Positions 1 to 9,121 are shown, counted from the first letter of the stretch. The stretch is DNA of 64,000 bases from Alphaproteobacteria bacterium (GCA_029268305.1 JAJUGE010000006.1:30722-94721), one strand, 5' to 3'. Numbers and translations are program-made. Notes: generated by a model not told the origin, from the sequence alone.

Positions 1-231
1 GGCCGCATCGTTCACCCACTCCGGGATTCTGCCCTCGGAGGATAGCCAGGACAGCCTGATGCCATTGGTGTAGTGCCGGTCGGTGTTAGCGAACAGGTCG
101 TTCTCTACCGTCAGCGTCACGATAGCGTCGGGGTCGTCGTACCAGCGGCCGGAGTCCTGCGCCGAAGCGATCGTCGGAACGCACCCTGCACCGACGACCA
201 CGGCGGCGCAAAGCCGTCGCTTCAAATCCAT
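1..231 (-). CDS. LpxR-family (DUF2219) outer-membrane lipid A deacylase, N-terminal part
   Basis: The gene runs off the left edge; the first 77 codons are present. A signal peptide (MDLKRR, hydrophobic stretch, then a cleavage site near ASA-QD) is followed by TVENDLFANTDRHYTNGIRL. This N-D...Y-T-N-G pattern is typical of the start of the LpxR/DUF2219 beta-barrel, which removes acyl chains from lipid A in the outer membrane. The start at 231 is preceded by AGGAG at a good distance; an in-frame ATG at 255 lies upstream without such a site. The catalytic residues lie outside the window, so activity cannot be judged. Family assignment rests on this short N-terminal motif. Confidence 0.75.
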   Translation of the reverse strand, partial: MDLKRRLCAAVVVGAGCVPTIASAQDSGRWYDDPDAIVTLTVENDLFANTDRHYTNGIRLSWLSSEGRIPEWVNDAA

Positions 232-303
232 CCGACTCTCCTCAAGGTTCAGCATGATCGGCAGGAAGCATCCCTACGGCTGCTGTATACGCTCGGACTT
301 CGA

Positions 304-3072
304 TCAGGTTGCGTCAACTTCGCTCATCCCTTGCAGGCCCCGCGGCCGATCCGTGGGCCAGAGCCTTCGGCGCACCTCTTTCTCCGCCTCAACCGCCAGC
401 AGCAGCGCCACTCCGACGGCGACCACCATGCCCGATTCCATCACGCCGAGTGAACGGGTCTCGAACACGAACTGCATCGGCGGCAGATAAGTGAACGCGA
501 GTTGAGCGACGACGACGACGACGAGGCCGATTAGAACGGCGGGCGTGCCGATCACCCCCTCGAGAGTGAAGGATGTTCCGTGCACGTAGCGCACGCTGAA
601 CAGATAGGCGATCTCCATCACCACGAGCGTGTTGACCACGATCGTTCGCCCTTGCTCCAGTCCGAGGCCTCTGCTTTCGGCCCAGAAGAACATCCCGAAC
701 GTACCGATGACGAACAGGACCGAGACGAACAGAACCTGCCAGAGGAGAACGCCGGTCAGGAGGGGTTGCCCAGGAGGCCGTGGCGGACGTTGCATGACGC
801 CCTTCTCGGGTGGCTCGAAGGCGAGAGTGAGGCCGAGCGCCACCGCCGTTATCATGTTGACCCAGAGGATCTGCACCGGTGTGATCGGCAATGTATAGCC
901 GGCCGCGATCGCCGCTATGATCGTCAACGCCTCGCCGCCGTTCGTCGGCAACGTCCACGCGATGACCTTTCTCAGATTATCGTAGACCGTTCGTCCTTCC
1001 TTCACGGCGGCGACGATCGAAGCGAAATTGTCGTCGGTCAGGACCATCGACGCCGCTTCCTTGGCGGCCTCCGTTCCCTTCTTCCCCATCGCCACGCCGA
1101 CGTCGGCCCGCTTCAGGGCAGGTGCATCGTTGACGCCATCGCCCGTCATGGCGACCGTCAGTCCGTCGGACTGGAGAGCCTGAACCAACCGCAGCTTGTG
1201 CTCCGGCGTCGTGCGCGCGAACACCGCGGTGCTCCGCAGCGCCTCCCGCAGCGCATCGTCGCCGATTTCCTCGATCTCGGCGCCGGTGAGCGCCTTGGGC
1301 TCTTCGTCGATCCCCAGCTGGCGCGCTATCTCCCGCGCGGTGACGACGTGATCGCCGGTGATCATGATGACCCGGATGCCCGCGGTCCTACAGTCGGCGA
1401 CGGCGTCGATCGCTTCCTCGCGCGGCGGATCGATGAAGCCCACGAGGCCGAGCAGGACGGCACCGGATTCCACTTCCTCAGGGCGGAGCCGGGTTTGCCC
1501 TTCCCCCGCCGGCCTGAACGCGAAGGCGAGGACACGCTGACCGCGCGCCGCCAGGGTTTCCCCCTCCTCTCGCCATCGCTCGTGGTCGATCTCGGTATCA
1601 CCCTCGGCATGCCGCTCGCTACTGCACATGTCGAGCACACGCTCGGGTGCGCCCTTGATCAGGATGAAGCGTTCCTCGTCCTCGTCGCTGTGCAATGTCG
1701 CCATGAAGCGATGGCGGGAATCGAAAGGGATCTCGTCATCCCGCGCGAATTGTCGGCGGATCGAGCCGACATCGACGCCAGCCTTGGTAGCAAGCGTCAC
1801 GAGGGCCGCTTCCATCGGGTCGCCCGCGGCGACCCAAGCGCCATCCGCCTGGCGGATCTCCGCGTTGTTGCAGAGGACGCCGGCCCTGATCAGATCCGGC
1901 AGCACCGGATCGCTCGACAGGTCGACCTCGTCGCCCGCTCGGGAGGAAAGGCCACCGTCCGGCTGGTAGCCGACGCCGGTGGCCTCGTACTCGCACGCAG
2001 CCGTCACCACCGCGCGTGCGGTCATCTCGTTCCGCGTGAGCGTTCCGGTCTTGTCCGAACAGATCACCGACACGGAGCCGAGCGTCTCCACCGCCGGCAG
2101 GCGTCGGATGATGGCCTTCCGCGCCGCCATGCGCTGCACCCCGATCGCCAGCGCGATCGTCATCACCGCGGGCAGGCCCTCTGGGATAGCCGCGACCGCG
2201 AGCCCGACGACGACCATGAAGGCTTCGTCGGCCGAATAGGCCCGGAGGAAATACGCGGCCAGAAACGTCAGTGCTGAAATCGCGAGAATGATGAACGTCA
2301 GTTGCTTGGCAAAGACGTCCATCTGACGAATGAGCGGCGTCTTCAGTGTCTCGACCGTGCCGATGAGCGTGCTTATGTGTCCGAGCTCGGTCGAGGCGCC
2401 TGTTCCGACCACGATGCCGGCTCCCTGCCCGGCGGCCACGAGCGTGCCCGAGAAGGCCATCGAGGTCCGGTCGCCGAGCGCCGCGTCGTCGGGAACGGGC
2501 GATACGTCCTTGTCGACCGGGACCGACTCTCCGGTGAGGATGGATTCGTCGACCTTCAGCGAGCGAGCCCGTATGACGCGCAGATCGGCGGGCACCCGAT
2601 CCCCCGCCTCGATCAGCACGATATCGCCGGGGACGATCCGTTCGGCCGCTACAGAGATCCGCATGCCGTCGCGCAGTACCCTGGCATGCGGGTCGATCAT
2701 GCTCCGAATCGCCTCGAGTGCCCGTTCGGCTTTGCCCTCCTGGACGAACCCCACGACCGCATTGATCACGACCACGCCCATGATGACGGCAGCATCGATG
2801 GCGTGCCCCAGCAGGAACGAGATGATCGCCGCCACGATCAGGACGTAGATCAGCAGATTGTTGAACTGGAGGGCGAATCTGGCCAGCGGCCCCCTGCCCC
2901 GGGCCTGCGGTAGCCGGTTCAAGCCGTGTATGGAAAGCCGCTCTTCCGCCTCGGAGGAGGTGAGCCCCGAAGCGTCTCCGCCCATCGCGGCCAGCACGTC
3001 CTCGACCGACATCGCGTGCCAATCGCGCGGTCCGTCCGCCTCCCGTGCCATCGGCGCGTCAGCCTGGTCCAT
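304..3072 (-). CDS. P2-type cation-transporting ATPase
   Basis: A 922-residue ATP-driven cation pump of the inner membrane. Visible in order: N-terminal cation-ATPase domain, membrane pair M1-M2, actuator motif ILTGES, M4 with PEGLPA, phosphorylation motif DKTGT with Asp340, nucleotide-domain KGAPE, TGDH, the hinge GDGVNDAP, then the C-terminal membrane bundle. PEGLPA in M4 is like SERCA/PacL Ca2+ pumps. However, M6 reads WVNMITAVALG, so the Ca2+-ligand Asp of SERCA M6 is Ala here; the transported ion is therefore uncertain. Start chosen at 3072 because AGGA lies 7 bases upstream; an ATG at 3108 lacks a site. A cation/H+ antiporter gene lies just upstream on the same strand, suggesting an ion-homeostasis pair. 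Confidence 0.9.
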   Translation of the reverse strand: MDQADAPMAREADGPRDWHAMSVEDVLAAMGGDASGLTSSEAEERLSIHGLNRLPQARGRGPLARFALQFNNLLIYVLIVAAIISFLLGHAIDAAVIMGVVVINAVVGFVQEGKAERALEAIRSMIDPHARVLRDGMRISVAAERIVPGDIVLIEAGDRVPADLRVIRARSLKVDESILTGESVPVDKDVSPVPDDAALGDRTSMAFSGTLVAAGQGAGIVVGTGASTELGHISTLIGTVETLKTPLIRQMDVFAKQLTFIILAISALTFLAAYFLRAYSADEAFMVVVGLAVAAIPEGLPAVMTIALAIGVQRMAARKAIIRRLPAVETLGSVSVICSDKTGTLTRNEMTARAVVTAACEYEATGVGYQPDGGLSSRAGDEVDLSSDPVLPDLIRAGVLCNNAEIRQADGAWVAAGDPMEAALVTLATKAGVDVGSIRRQFARDDEIPFDSRHRFMATLHSDEDEERFILIKGAPERVLDMCSSERHAEGDTEIDHERWREEGETLAARGQRVLAFAFRPAGEGQTRLRPEEVESGAVLLGLVGFIDPPREEAIDAVADCRTAGIRVIMITGDHVVTAREIARQLGIDEEPKALTGAEIEEIGDDALREALRSTAVFARTTPEHKLRLVQALQSDGLTVAMTGDGVNDAPALKRADVGVAMGKKGTEAAKEAASMVLTDDNFASIVAAVKEGRTVYDNLRKVIAWTLPTNGGEALTIIAAIAAGYTLPITPVQILWVNMITAVALGLTLAFEPPEKGVMQRPPRPPGQPLLTGVLLWQVLFVSVLFVIGTFGMFFWAESRGLGLEQGRTIVVNTLVVMEIAYLFSVRYVHGTSFTLEGVIGTPAVLIGLVVVVVAQLAFTYLPPMQFVFETRSLGVMESGMVVAVGVALLLAVEAEKEVRRRLWPTDRPRGLQGMSEVDAT

Positions 3073-3184
3073 CGGAATTCCTGATCGATTCGCTGCTACC
3101 CGGAACATATACGACGCGGGCGCCCGTCCGGTCTCCGCGAGAAGGGCCGACGATCAGACCCGAATCGCGCCGGACCAGCGGTCT

Positions 3185-4909
3185 TCAGGAGGAAGAAGCG
3201 ACCGCCCCTTCCTCGGCCGGATCGGGAATGCGCTCCGGCGCTTCGCCGGCAAAGAGCAGGTCGACCGCACGATCCGCGGCATCCTGGAAGGGGTCGAGCA
3301 CGAGGTCCGCGCCAGCTTCCATCAACTGCTCGGCATCGATGCCGCGCGGCGAGGCCACGGCGATGCGACCTTCGAACCCGTTGTCCCGCAAGGCACGGAT
3401 GAATGCGAGGCGCGGGTCGTAGTGCGTAACGCCCGTGTCGTGGATCGGCACCGTCGAGATCGCCCATCGGGCCTTGCGCATCGGCAGCGTCGAGATGAAC
3501 TCCGCATCGGTCGCGTCGCCGAACTCGACGTCGAATCGCAGGTCCCGCCAGCGGCGCACCTCGTCCGGGTTGAAGTCGATCCCGAGTATCCGGATCCTCC
3601 GGCGCTGCAGCCTGAGCCCGATGGCGGTGCCGAACCGTCCGAGCCCGAACAGAAGAACGTCAGGGTGCGCGTCATGGCCGATTCCTCGGTCTCCTTCCTC
3701 CCGATACGCCTCTCGCCGCTCGAAGGGCGCCAGAAATGGCTCGCACAATGCGTAGAGCCGGTGTGAATAGGTGATCATGTAGGTGGATGCAGTGATGGTG
3801 ATGAGCCCGACCAGCGTCGTGAGGCCGAGTGCATCCGAGCCGACATGGCCGAGCGTGACGCCCATCGCGACGAAGATCAGCGAAAACTCGCTGATCTGCG
3901 CCACGGTCAATCCGCAAAGGAAGCCGGTTCGCTTGCGAAAGCCCAACGCCCCCATGATCGCGAGCACGATCAGCGGGTTCCCGATGAGGACGAACGCCGA
4001 AAAGACGGCGGCCGCGAATGCCTGGGGACCCAGGTTCTCGAACTCGAGCGTCGCGCCGAGACCGATGAAGAAGAACAGAAGCAGGAAGTCACGCAGCGGC
4101 GCCAGCCGCGCGGCGACCATTTCTCGGTAGCGCGTGGAGGCCAGCGCCACGCCGGCAAGAAGGCCCCCCAGCTCTTTCCCGAACCCGACGTCGTCGCCGA
4201 TCGCCGCGAAAAGGGCCGCGAGTGCGATCGCGAAGCAGATCAGAAGCTCGGGCACGCGCGCGAGACGGTCGACCAGCGGGTCGGCGACGTATCGCACGAA
4301 TACGCCGACGAGCAGTAGCATCAGGACGCCAAGGCCGAGGACGCGGATGATGTCGGTGCCGGCCGAATCGGTGGCTGCGCCAATCCCGACTGCCGAAAGA
4401 ACGATCATCGCGAGCACGACCACCAGGTCCTGGACGATCAGAAACCCGAGTGCCACCTGGCCGTGCAGCGAGTCGATCTCCCGTTTGTCCGAGAGGAGCT
4501 TCACGACGATGATCGTGCTCGAGAACGTCAGTGCGACGGCGACATAAAGGCTCTCGATCGGCTGCAGGCCGAGCGCGAGACCGATCAGGTAGCCGAACAC
4601 GGAGGTGAACAGGACCTGCCCTAGGCCAGTCATCAGGGACACGGTGCCGAGCGAGCGGATCAGCTTCACATCCAGCTTGATGCCAACGAGAAAGAGCAGG
4701 ACCGCGATCCCGAGCTGGGACAAGACCGCGATTTCGGTGCCCGACCGCACCAGGTCCAGCACGGAGGGCCCAGCTAGAATGCCGACGATGAGAAAGCTGA
4801 CGATGAGAGGCTGGCGGAACGCGAGGCCCACGAACCCCACGACTGCCGCGAGCGCGAGCAGCGCGGCTATTTCGTGGAAGGCCGAGTGGCCCATCAGTTC
4901 GTTTTCCAT
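3185..4909 (-). CDS. CPA2-family cation/proton antiporter with RCK-N domain
   Basis: A 574-residue monovalent cation:proton antiporter resembling YbaL/KefB. Roughly the first 385 residues are hydrophobic and form the Na/H-exchanger membrane domain (start near FHEIAALLALAAVVGF). A cytoplasmic Rossmann RCK/TrkA-N domain follows, with the nucleotide-binding loop LFGLGRFG and the acidic end of strand 2, LGIDFN. The family exchanges K+ or Na+ for H+ under nucleotide or redox control. There is no TrkA-C domain, so the regulatory part is short. It precedes the P-type ATPase on the same strand with a gap of about 110 bases. The exact ion cannot be read from sequence. Confidence 0.9.
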   Translation of the reverse strand: MENELMGHSAFHEIAALLALAAVVGFVGLAFRQPLIVSFLIVGILAGPSVLDLVRSGTEIAVLSQLGIAVLLFLVGIKLDVKLIRSLGTVSLMTGLGQVLFTSVFGYLIGLALGLQPIESLYVAVALTFSSTIIVVKLLSDKREIDSLHGQVALGFLIVQDLVVVLAMIVLSAVGIGAATDSAGTDIIRVLGLGVLMLLLVGVFVRYVADPLVDRLARVPELLICFAIALAALFAAIGDDVGFGKELGGLLAGVALASTRYREMVAARLAPLRDFLLLFFFIGLGATLEFENLGPQAFAAAVFSAFVLIGNPLIVLAIMGALGFRKRTGFLCGLTVAQISEFSLIFVAMGVTLGHVGSDALGLTTLVGLITITASTYMITYSHRLYALCEPFLAPFERREAYREEGDRGIGHDAHPDVLLFGLGRFGTAIGLRLQRRRIRILGIDFNPDEVRRWRDLRFDVEFGDATDAEFISTLPMRKARWAISTVPIHDTGVTHYDPRLAFIRALRDNGFEGRIAVASPRGIDAEQLMEAGADLVLDPFQDAADRAVDLLFAGEAPERIPDPAEEGAVASSS

Positions 4910-5039
4910 GCGCCAACCCTGATCCGTAAGCGCGCTCCGCGATCAACACCCCCATCGCACCTCTTCAATCGTCAGGTCGCGGGCCGATTGACACCGAACC
5001 CCGCTACCTGAAGATCCGCCCCGCCTCTCGGGCGAAGGG

Positions 5040-5687
5040 CTACAGGCCCGGGTAGTTTTCACCCCATCGATCCAGGTAGACCATCTCGCTCAGCGGACCG
5101 CGCCCGACCGGCCCGAACCGGCCCATGGGCCAGCCGATCGGCAGGATCGCATAGGAATGCACACCAGGCGGCAGTCCGAGTGCCGCTTCCGAGTCCTTCT
5201 CGAAGAGGAGGTGTCGGGTCGTGAGCGTGGCCCCGAGCCCGAGAGCACGCGCGGCCAGCAGCATGTTCTGGACCGCCGGATAGATCGAGGCGCCGCTCCA
5301 GCGCCGGGGCCGCTCACCGTGATGCTCGATGCAGGCGACGATCCAGACCGGCGCCTCGTGGAAATGGTCGGTGAGATATTCGACGGCGTCATGCTGGCGC
5401 CGGTACTTCTCCGGCGTCACTCCCGGCGGCGCCTCGCTGCTGCGGTACCGGGGCCCGACGATTTCATCGAAGGCTCGCTTGTAATGCACCTGGACCCGCT
5501 TCTTGATCTCTGGATCTTTGACGACGAGGAAGCGCCACTTCTGGGTATTTCCGCCGTTCGGCGCGCGTATGCCAGCATCGAGGATCTTCCGGATCAGATC
5601 GTCCGGCACGGGGTCGGGTTTCAAGCGACGCATGGCACGCGTCGTATGCATGATCTCGAAGACGTCGTTCGCAGCGGGCATCGGCAT
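5040..5687 (-). CDS. nitroreductase-family FMN oxidoreductase
   Basis: A 215-residue flavoenzyme of the nitroreductase superfamily. The N-terminal part has the FMN phosphate-binding run TTRAMRRLKPDPVPDD and the loop APNGGNTQKWRF; the C-terminal part has AARALGLGATLTTRH and LPIGWP, which close the flavin pocket. Such enzymes reduce nitro groups, quinones or flavins with NAD(P)H in the cytoplasm. The start at 5687 has GGGAG a few bases upstream; a second ATG two codons later (5681) is equally possible. The gene diverges from the Lin0512 pair across a 116-base gap, so they may share a control region. Substrate unknown. Confidence 0.85.
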   Translation of the reverse strand: MPMPAANDVFEIMHTTRAMRRLKPDPVPDDLIRKILDAGIRAPNGGNTQKWRFLVVKDPEIKKRVQVHYKRAFDEIVGPRYRSSEAPPGVTPEKYRRQHDAVEYLTDHFHEAPVWIVACIEHHGERPRRWSGASIYPAVQNMLLAARALGLGATLTTRHLLFEKDSEAALGLPPGVHSYAILPIGWPMGRFGPVGRGPLSEMVYLDRWGENYPGL

Positions 5688-5803
5688 TTCTCCCAAGTTC
5701 TGCCTTCGGTGGCAGAGAGTGCGGCAAACAATTACGTGCTTGCCGACTATCATGGCATCCTCGGCGAGGGCGTGCACTTCGATCGAAGAGGAATCGACAA
5801 GAA

Positions 5804-6166
5804 ATGACGTGGAAACGGATGGTGCTCGAGATCGGCATGGGGACCGATATACGCGGCGGCGACAACACGAAGGCAGCCGTGCGTGCGCTTCGCGATGCCC
5901 TCTGGCACAACTCGTTGAGCATCGCGGACGCTCTGGGCCAGCATGCCGATGCAATGCGCGTCGACGTCACGATCGGGGCCCCCCGGCCCGACCAAGTCGA
6001 CAAGGATGAGGTGCTCGCCGTCCTGCCCCATGGAACCGGAACGGTGAACGTCGTCGAAGGCGGGCTGGAGATCCCGACCCCGAACGGGACCGACGTCACC
6101 GTCGTGGCGCATGCCGCCGCCGCGGTATACCTGGATGTGCCAGAGGAGACCGGCGATGGCCGCTAA
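5804..6166 (+). CDS. Lin0512-family protein, copy 1
   Basis: A 120-residue protein of the Lin0512 family (function not established). Family hallmarks visible here: an early LEIGMGTD, then GGDNTKAAVRALRDA, a central RVDVTIGAPRP-x-QVD and a late GGLEIPT. The last part, VVAHAAAAVYL, looks like a buried strand or helix. No signal peptide, membrane segment or obvious catalytic triad is seen. It overlaps the next gene, a divergent copy of itself, by 11 bases, so the two are translationally coupled and may form a heteromer. It heads a plus-strand run leading into a TctCBA transporter. Confidence 0.85.
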   Translation: MTWKRMVLEIGMGTDIRGGDNTKAAVRALRDALWHNSLSIADALGQHADAMRVDVTIGAPRPDQVDKDEVLAVLPHGTGTVNVVEGGLEIPTPNGTDVTVVAHAAAAVYLDVPEETGDGR

Positions 6167-6497
6167 GCGAGTGATCCTGGAGATGGGCGCCGGCAACGAC
6201 CTGCACGGCGGCGACTACACCAAGGCGGCGATCCGGGCCGTCGAAGATGCTCTCCATCACAGCTCGCTGAGCTTCATCCGAAGCCTCGGCATCGACAAGG
6301 ACCAGCTCCGGGTCGACGTGACGGTGGGCGTACAGCAGCCGGAGCGGGTCGATATCGAACGGGTGAAGACGGTGCTGCCGGTCGGACGCGTGTCGGTGCG
6401 CGCCACGAAAGGCGGGCTCGACGTCCCCGACGAGGCGGTCAGAGACGTCGCAGTCATCGCCACGGCAGCCGTCGAAGTGTGGCTGGAGCGCCAATAG
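6156..6497 (+). CDS. Lin0512-family protein, copy 2
   Basis: A 113-residue second Lin0512-family protein, clearly paralogous to the preceding gene: LEMGAGNDLHGGDYTKAAI matches the first copy, as do RVDVTVGVQQPERVD and KGGLDVP. It keeps the His of the family motif D-x-H-G-G-D, which is Arg in copy 1, so the two may have split roles. The start at 6156 has GAGGAG upstream and lies inside the end of copy 1. Function unknown; the close coupling of two copies suggests a heterodimer or hetero-oligomer (inference). The next gene, a TctC receptor, begins 77 bases downstream with its own ribosome site. Confidence 0.85.
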   Translation: MAAKRVILEMGAGNDLHGGDYTKAAIRAVEDALHHSSLSFIRSLGIDKDQLRVDVTVGVQQPERVDIERVKTVLPVGRVSVRATKGGLDVPDEAVRDVAVIATAAVEVWLERQ

Positions 6498-6574
6498 CGA
6501 ACATCTTTTGCTTGGCGTGAGCAGAAGGCCTAGCTAGGGTCCGCGCCAACACGGATGAATTAACGGAGAATACA

Positions 6575-7516
6575 ATGAGGAAACTGCTCGCGGCTGCCGC
6601 TGTAGCGGCAGCCATCGGGCTTGCCCCTGCGCATGCGGCGTGGCCAGAGAAAAATGTTCGGATCGTCGTGCCGTACGCTCCTGGGGGGAGCACTGACAAC
6701 ACGATGCGTGCCGTTCACCCGGCTTTGGAGGAAATACTCGGCCGAACCATCACGCTGGAGAACATCGGCGGCGGCGCCGGCCTCATCGGCACCGGGCGCG
6801 CACTGAATGCCGAACCCGACGGCTACACCTTCTCGATCAACCCGGTCGCTACGCTCGCGAATGTCTACACGCGAGAGGTGCCATACGACGTCGATGAACA
6901 GGTGCAGCCGGTCGCCCGCGTCGCGCGCTCCTACGTGGCCCTTGCTGTCCGGCCGGATCTGCCGGTGGAGAACGCGCAGGAGTTGGTCGCCTACGCGCGG
7001 GAGAACCCGGGGCTTACGTACGGCTCGGCTGGCGTCGGAAGCATCACCCATCTCTATGCCGAGCTGTTCGTCGAAGCGACCGGCGTCGAGATGACGCATG
7101 TGCCGTACCGGGGCAGCAGCGAAGCCCTCAATGCATTGATGGGCGGCCACATCGACGTGCTCGTGGACTCTAATCTGCTGCCGCAGCTTCAGACGGGCGC
7201 GATCAAGGGCATCGGCTACATCAATGACGAACGCTGGCCCGGTTATCCCGAGCTGCCAACGCTGGCGGAACAAGGCATCGAGGTTCAGCATCTGAGCTGG
7301 TTCGGTCTGATTACCCGAAAGGGTGCACCCGAAGAAGCCGTGAACGGCATGGCGGCGGCGGTAGAAGAGGCGCTGAAGCGAGAAGACGTCCAAAAGCGGC
7401 TCGAGAACCTCGCCCTCTATCCGGGTTTCCTCGGACCGGAAGAGTTTGCCGAGCAGATCAAGCGCGATCAGGCCGCATTCCGGTCGGTAGCAGAAAAGCT
7501 TGGCCTGGTGAAATAG
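6575..7516 (+). CDS. tctC: TctC/Bug-family periplasmic solute receptor, copy 1
   Basis: A 313-residue extracytoplasmic receptor of a tripartite tricarboxylate transporter. A signal peptide (MRKLLAAAA..., cleavage near AHA-AW) is followed by the family start WPEKNVRIVVPYAPGGSTD and the ligand-loop motif THVPYRGSSEALNALMGG. The family binds citrate, other carboxylates or amino acids and delivers them to TctA/TctB. GGAG lies just upstream of the start. It is strongly similar along its whole length to the next gene, including nearly identical DNA over the start region and the HVPYRGSSEAL stretch. Ligand not predictable from sequence alone. Confidence 0.92.
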   Translation: MRKLLAAAAVAAAIGLAPAHAAWPEKNVRIVVPYAPGGSTDNTMRAVHPALEEILGRTITLENIGGGAGLIGTGRALNAEPDGYTFSINPVATLANVYTREVPYDVDEQVQPVARVARSYVALAVRPDLPVENAQELVAYARENPGLTYGSAGVGSITHLYAELFVEATGVEMTHVPYRGSSEALNALMGGHIDVLVDSNLLPQLQTGAIKGIGYINDERWPGYPELPTLAEQGIEVQHLSWFGLITRKGAPEEAVNGMAAAVEEALKREDVQKRLENLALYPGFLGPEEFAEQIKRDQAAFRSVAEKLGLVK

Positions 7517-7522
7517 AGCGAG

Positions 7523-7540
7523 AGCGCGCAGCCGCGCGCT
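7523..7540 (+). promoter_or_regulatory. intergenic hairpin after first tctC
   Basis: A perfect 7-bp stem AGCGCGC / GCGCGCT with loop AGCC lies six bases after the first receptor stop codon. There is no run of T after it, so it is unlikely to be a strong intrinsic terminator. In receptor-first transporter operons such hairpins often protect the receptor mRNA or thin out read-through; that role here is inference. Confidence 0.4.
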
Positions 7541-7638
7541 TCGCCACCATAGCGCCACACTTCCGCCGCATTCGACACAAAGAACGTCGTTCCGAAAGGG
7601 CAAGGCGCCCGGGAACGTAGTACATCGGAGACATAAGA

Positions 7639-8574
7639 ATGAGGAAATTGCTCGCGGCTGCCGCCGCACTGGCCATGCTCGGAACGGCGAGCGCACACGC
7701 GGCCTGGCCAGAGAAGAACGTCCGGGTGGTCGTTCCGTTCGCGCCCGGCGGCAGCACCGACAACACGATGCGAGCCATCCACCCCGCACTCGAAGAGATT
7801 CTCGGCCGCACGGTGACCATCGAGAACGTCGGCGGTGCTGCCGGCCTCGTCGGTACTGCCAAAGGCCTTCAGGCACCCGCGGACGGCTACACCTTCATCA
7901 TGAACCCGACGTCCACTCTCGCGAACATCTACAGCCGCGAGATGCCTTACGACGTCAACGAAATCGAGCCGGTCGCGAACACGTCCAGCTCATGGGTCGT
8001 CGTCGCGGTGCAGCCGAACCTTCCGGTCAAGAACCTCGAGGAGCTGATCACCTACGCCAAGGAGAATACCCTCACCTATTCCTCGACCGGCGTCGGCGGC
8101 ATCACTCACATCTACGCCGAGCTGTTCTCGGCGGCGGCTGGCATCAAGATGACGCACGTGCCGTACCGGGGAAGCAGCGAAGCCCTGAATGCCCTGATGG
8201 GTGGGCACGTGGATGTTCAGGTGGATTCGAACATCCTTCCGCAGCTCAAAACCGATTCGGTCATCGGGATCGGCTACATCAACCGGCAGCCATGGCCCGG
8301 CGACCCGGAACTGCCCCTGCTGCGAGACCAGGGGGTCGTCGTTCCGGAGCTCAGCTGGTTCGGTCTGACCACGCGCAAGGGTGCCCCGCAGGAGGCGATC
8401 GACGGCATGGCCGCGGCGGTGGAGGAAGCCCTGAAGCGTGAAGAGGTGGAACAGCGGCTGCTGAACATGGGTCTCTTCCCCAATTTCCAGGGACCCGAGG
8501 AGTTCGCAGAGCAGATCAAGATCAGCCAAGAGGCGTTCCACAAGGTTCTCTCCGACCTGGGAATGATCCAGTAA
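7639..8574 (+). CDS. tctC: TctC/Bug-family periplasmic solute receptor, copy 2
   Basis: A 311-residue paralogue of the preceding receptor, with the same signal peptide layout (MRKLLAAAAALAML..., cleavage near AHA-AW), WPEKNVRVVVPFAPGGSTD and THVPYRGSSEALNALMGG. GGAG precedes the start. The two receptors differ mainly in the middle (SSWVVVAVQPNLPVKN here against RSYVALAVRPDLPVEN) and near the pocket wall, so they may present two ligands to one TctAB membrane pair. That is inference; competition or redundancy is also possible. TctB follows after a strong hairpin. Confidence 0.92.
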   Translation: MRKLLAAAAALAMLGTASAHAAWPEKNVRVVVPFAPGGSTDNTMRAIHPALEEILGRTVTIENVGGAAGLVGTAKGLQAPADGYTFIMNPTSTLANIYSREMPYDVNEIEPVANTSSSWVVVAVQPNLPVKNLEELITYAKENTLTYSSTGVGGITHIYAELFSAAAGIKMTHVPYRGSSEALNALMGGHVDVQVDSNILPQLKTDSVIGIGYINRQPWPGDPELPLLRDQGVVVPELSWFGLTTRKGAPQEAIDGMAAAVEEALKREEVEQRLLNMGLFPNFQGPEEFAEQIKISQEAFHKVLSDLGMIQ

Positions 8575-8588
8575 GGCAGTGACTAGCT

Positions 8589-8613
8589 CGGGACCGGCGG
8601 ATCGCCGGTCCCG
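8589..8613 (+). promoter_or_regulatory. strong hairpin between tctC copy 2 and tctB
   Basis: A perfect 11-bp stem CGGGACCGGCG / CGCCGGTCCCG with a 3-base loop (GAT) stands 14 bases after the receptor stop. No T-tract follows, so partial attenuation or 3'-end protection of the receptor message is more likely than full termination. It would favour excess receptor over the membrane subunits. Confidence 0.55.
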
Positions 8614-8650
8614 GCCGCGCCTCCGGGAAGAGGCGAGAAAAGGATTATCG

Positions 8651-9121
8651 ATGAACGCTGAACGCCTGACAGCGGCTGCCGGCGGCCTGAGCGCGCTGGT
8701 GCTCGGGCTCCTGCTGTTGCTGTTCCTGATACCGGCCTACGTGCCGGAGCCCGCCGCACTCGCGCCGAACGCGCCGGGCCCGCGGGCGATCCCGAAGATC
8801 ATCGCCTGGGGTCTGATCATTCTCGGCGCCTTCGAGGCCGTCACGACCTTCATGTCCGGCGAGCGCATCCGTTGGAAGCGCCCCGAGGGGCTGGGCCGGC
8901 TCTTCCTGGTCGGCGGGATCATCCTCGTGACCCTACTCGTGACGCCTTACGTCGGCATGATACCGGCCGGCATCGTCATGATGGTGGCGATCACCTCCGG
9001 CGCGTCGGGGCAGCGGCTGGTCCCGAGCGTCCTGACAGCGCTGGTGTTCGGTGGTGCGCTGTACCTCGTTTTCGTGCTGCTCGCGGGCATTCCGGTGCCC
9101 GGCGGAAGCCTCTGGGGCTAG
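8651..9121 (+). CDS. tctB: TctB small membrane subunit of tripartite tricarboxylate transporter
   Basis: A 156-residue integral membrane protein with about four hydrophobic helices (LSALVLGLLLLLFLIP; IIAWGLIILGAFEAV; LFLVGGIILVTLLVTP; VLTALVFGGALYLVFVLL). Length and helix layout fit TctB, the small membrane subunit that works with TctA. The start at 8651 has AAAGGA upstream; an in-frame ATG-less extension back to 8579 would run through the hairpin and is unlikely. Only 3 bases separate it from tctA, so the two are translationally coupled. Confidence 0.88.
   Translation: MNAERLTAAAGGLSALVLGLLLLLFLIPAYVPEPAALAPNAPGPRAIPKIIAWGLIILGAFEAVTTFMSGERIRWKRPEGLGRLFLVGGIILVTLLVTPYVGMIPAGIVMMVAITSGASGQRLVPSVLTALVFGGALYLVFVLLAGIPVPGGSLWG

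Noticed and set aside
580..2277. Long open frame opposite the P-type ATPase gene (565 codons)
   Set aside because: It is the antisense of a clear ATPase with all motifs, has a composition rich in Arg, Asp and His and no recognisable domain; such shadows are common in G+C-rich DNA.
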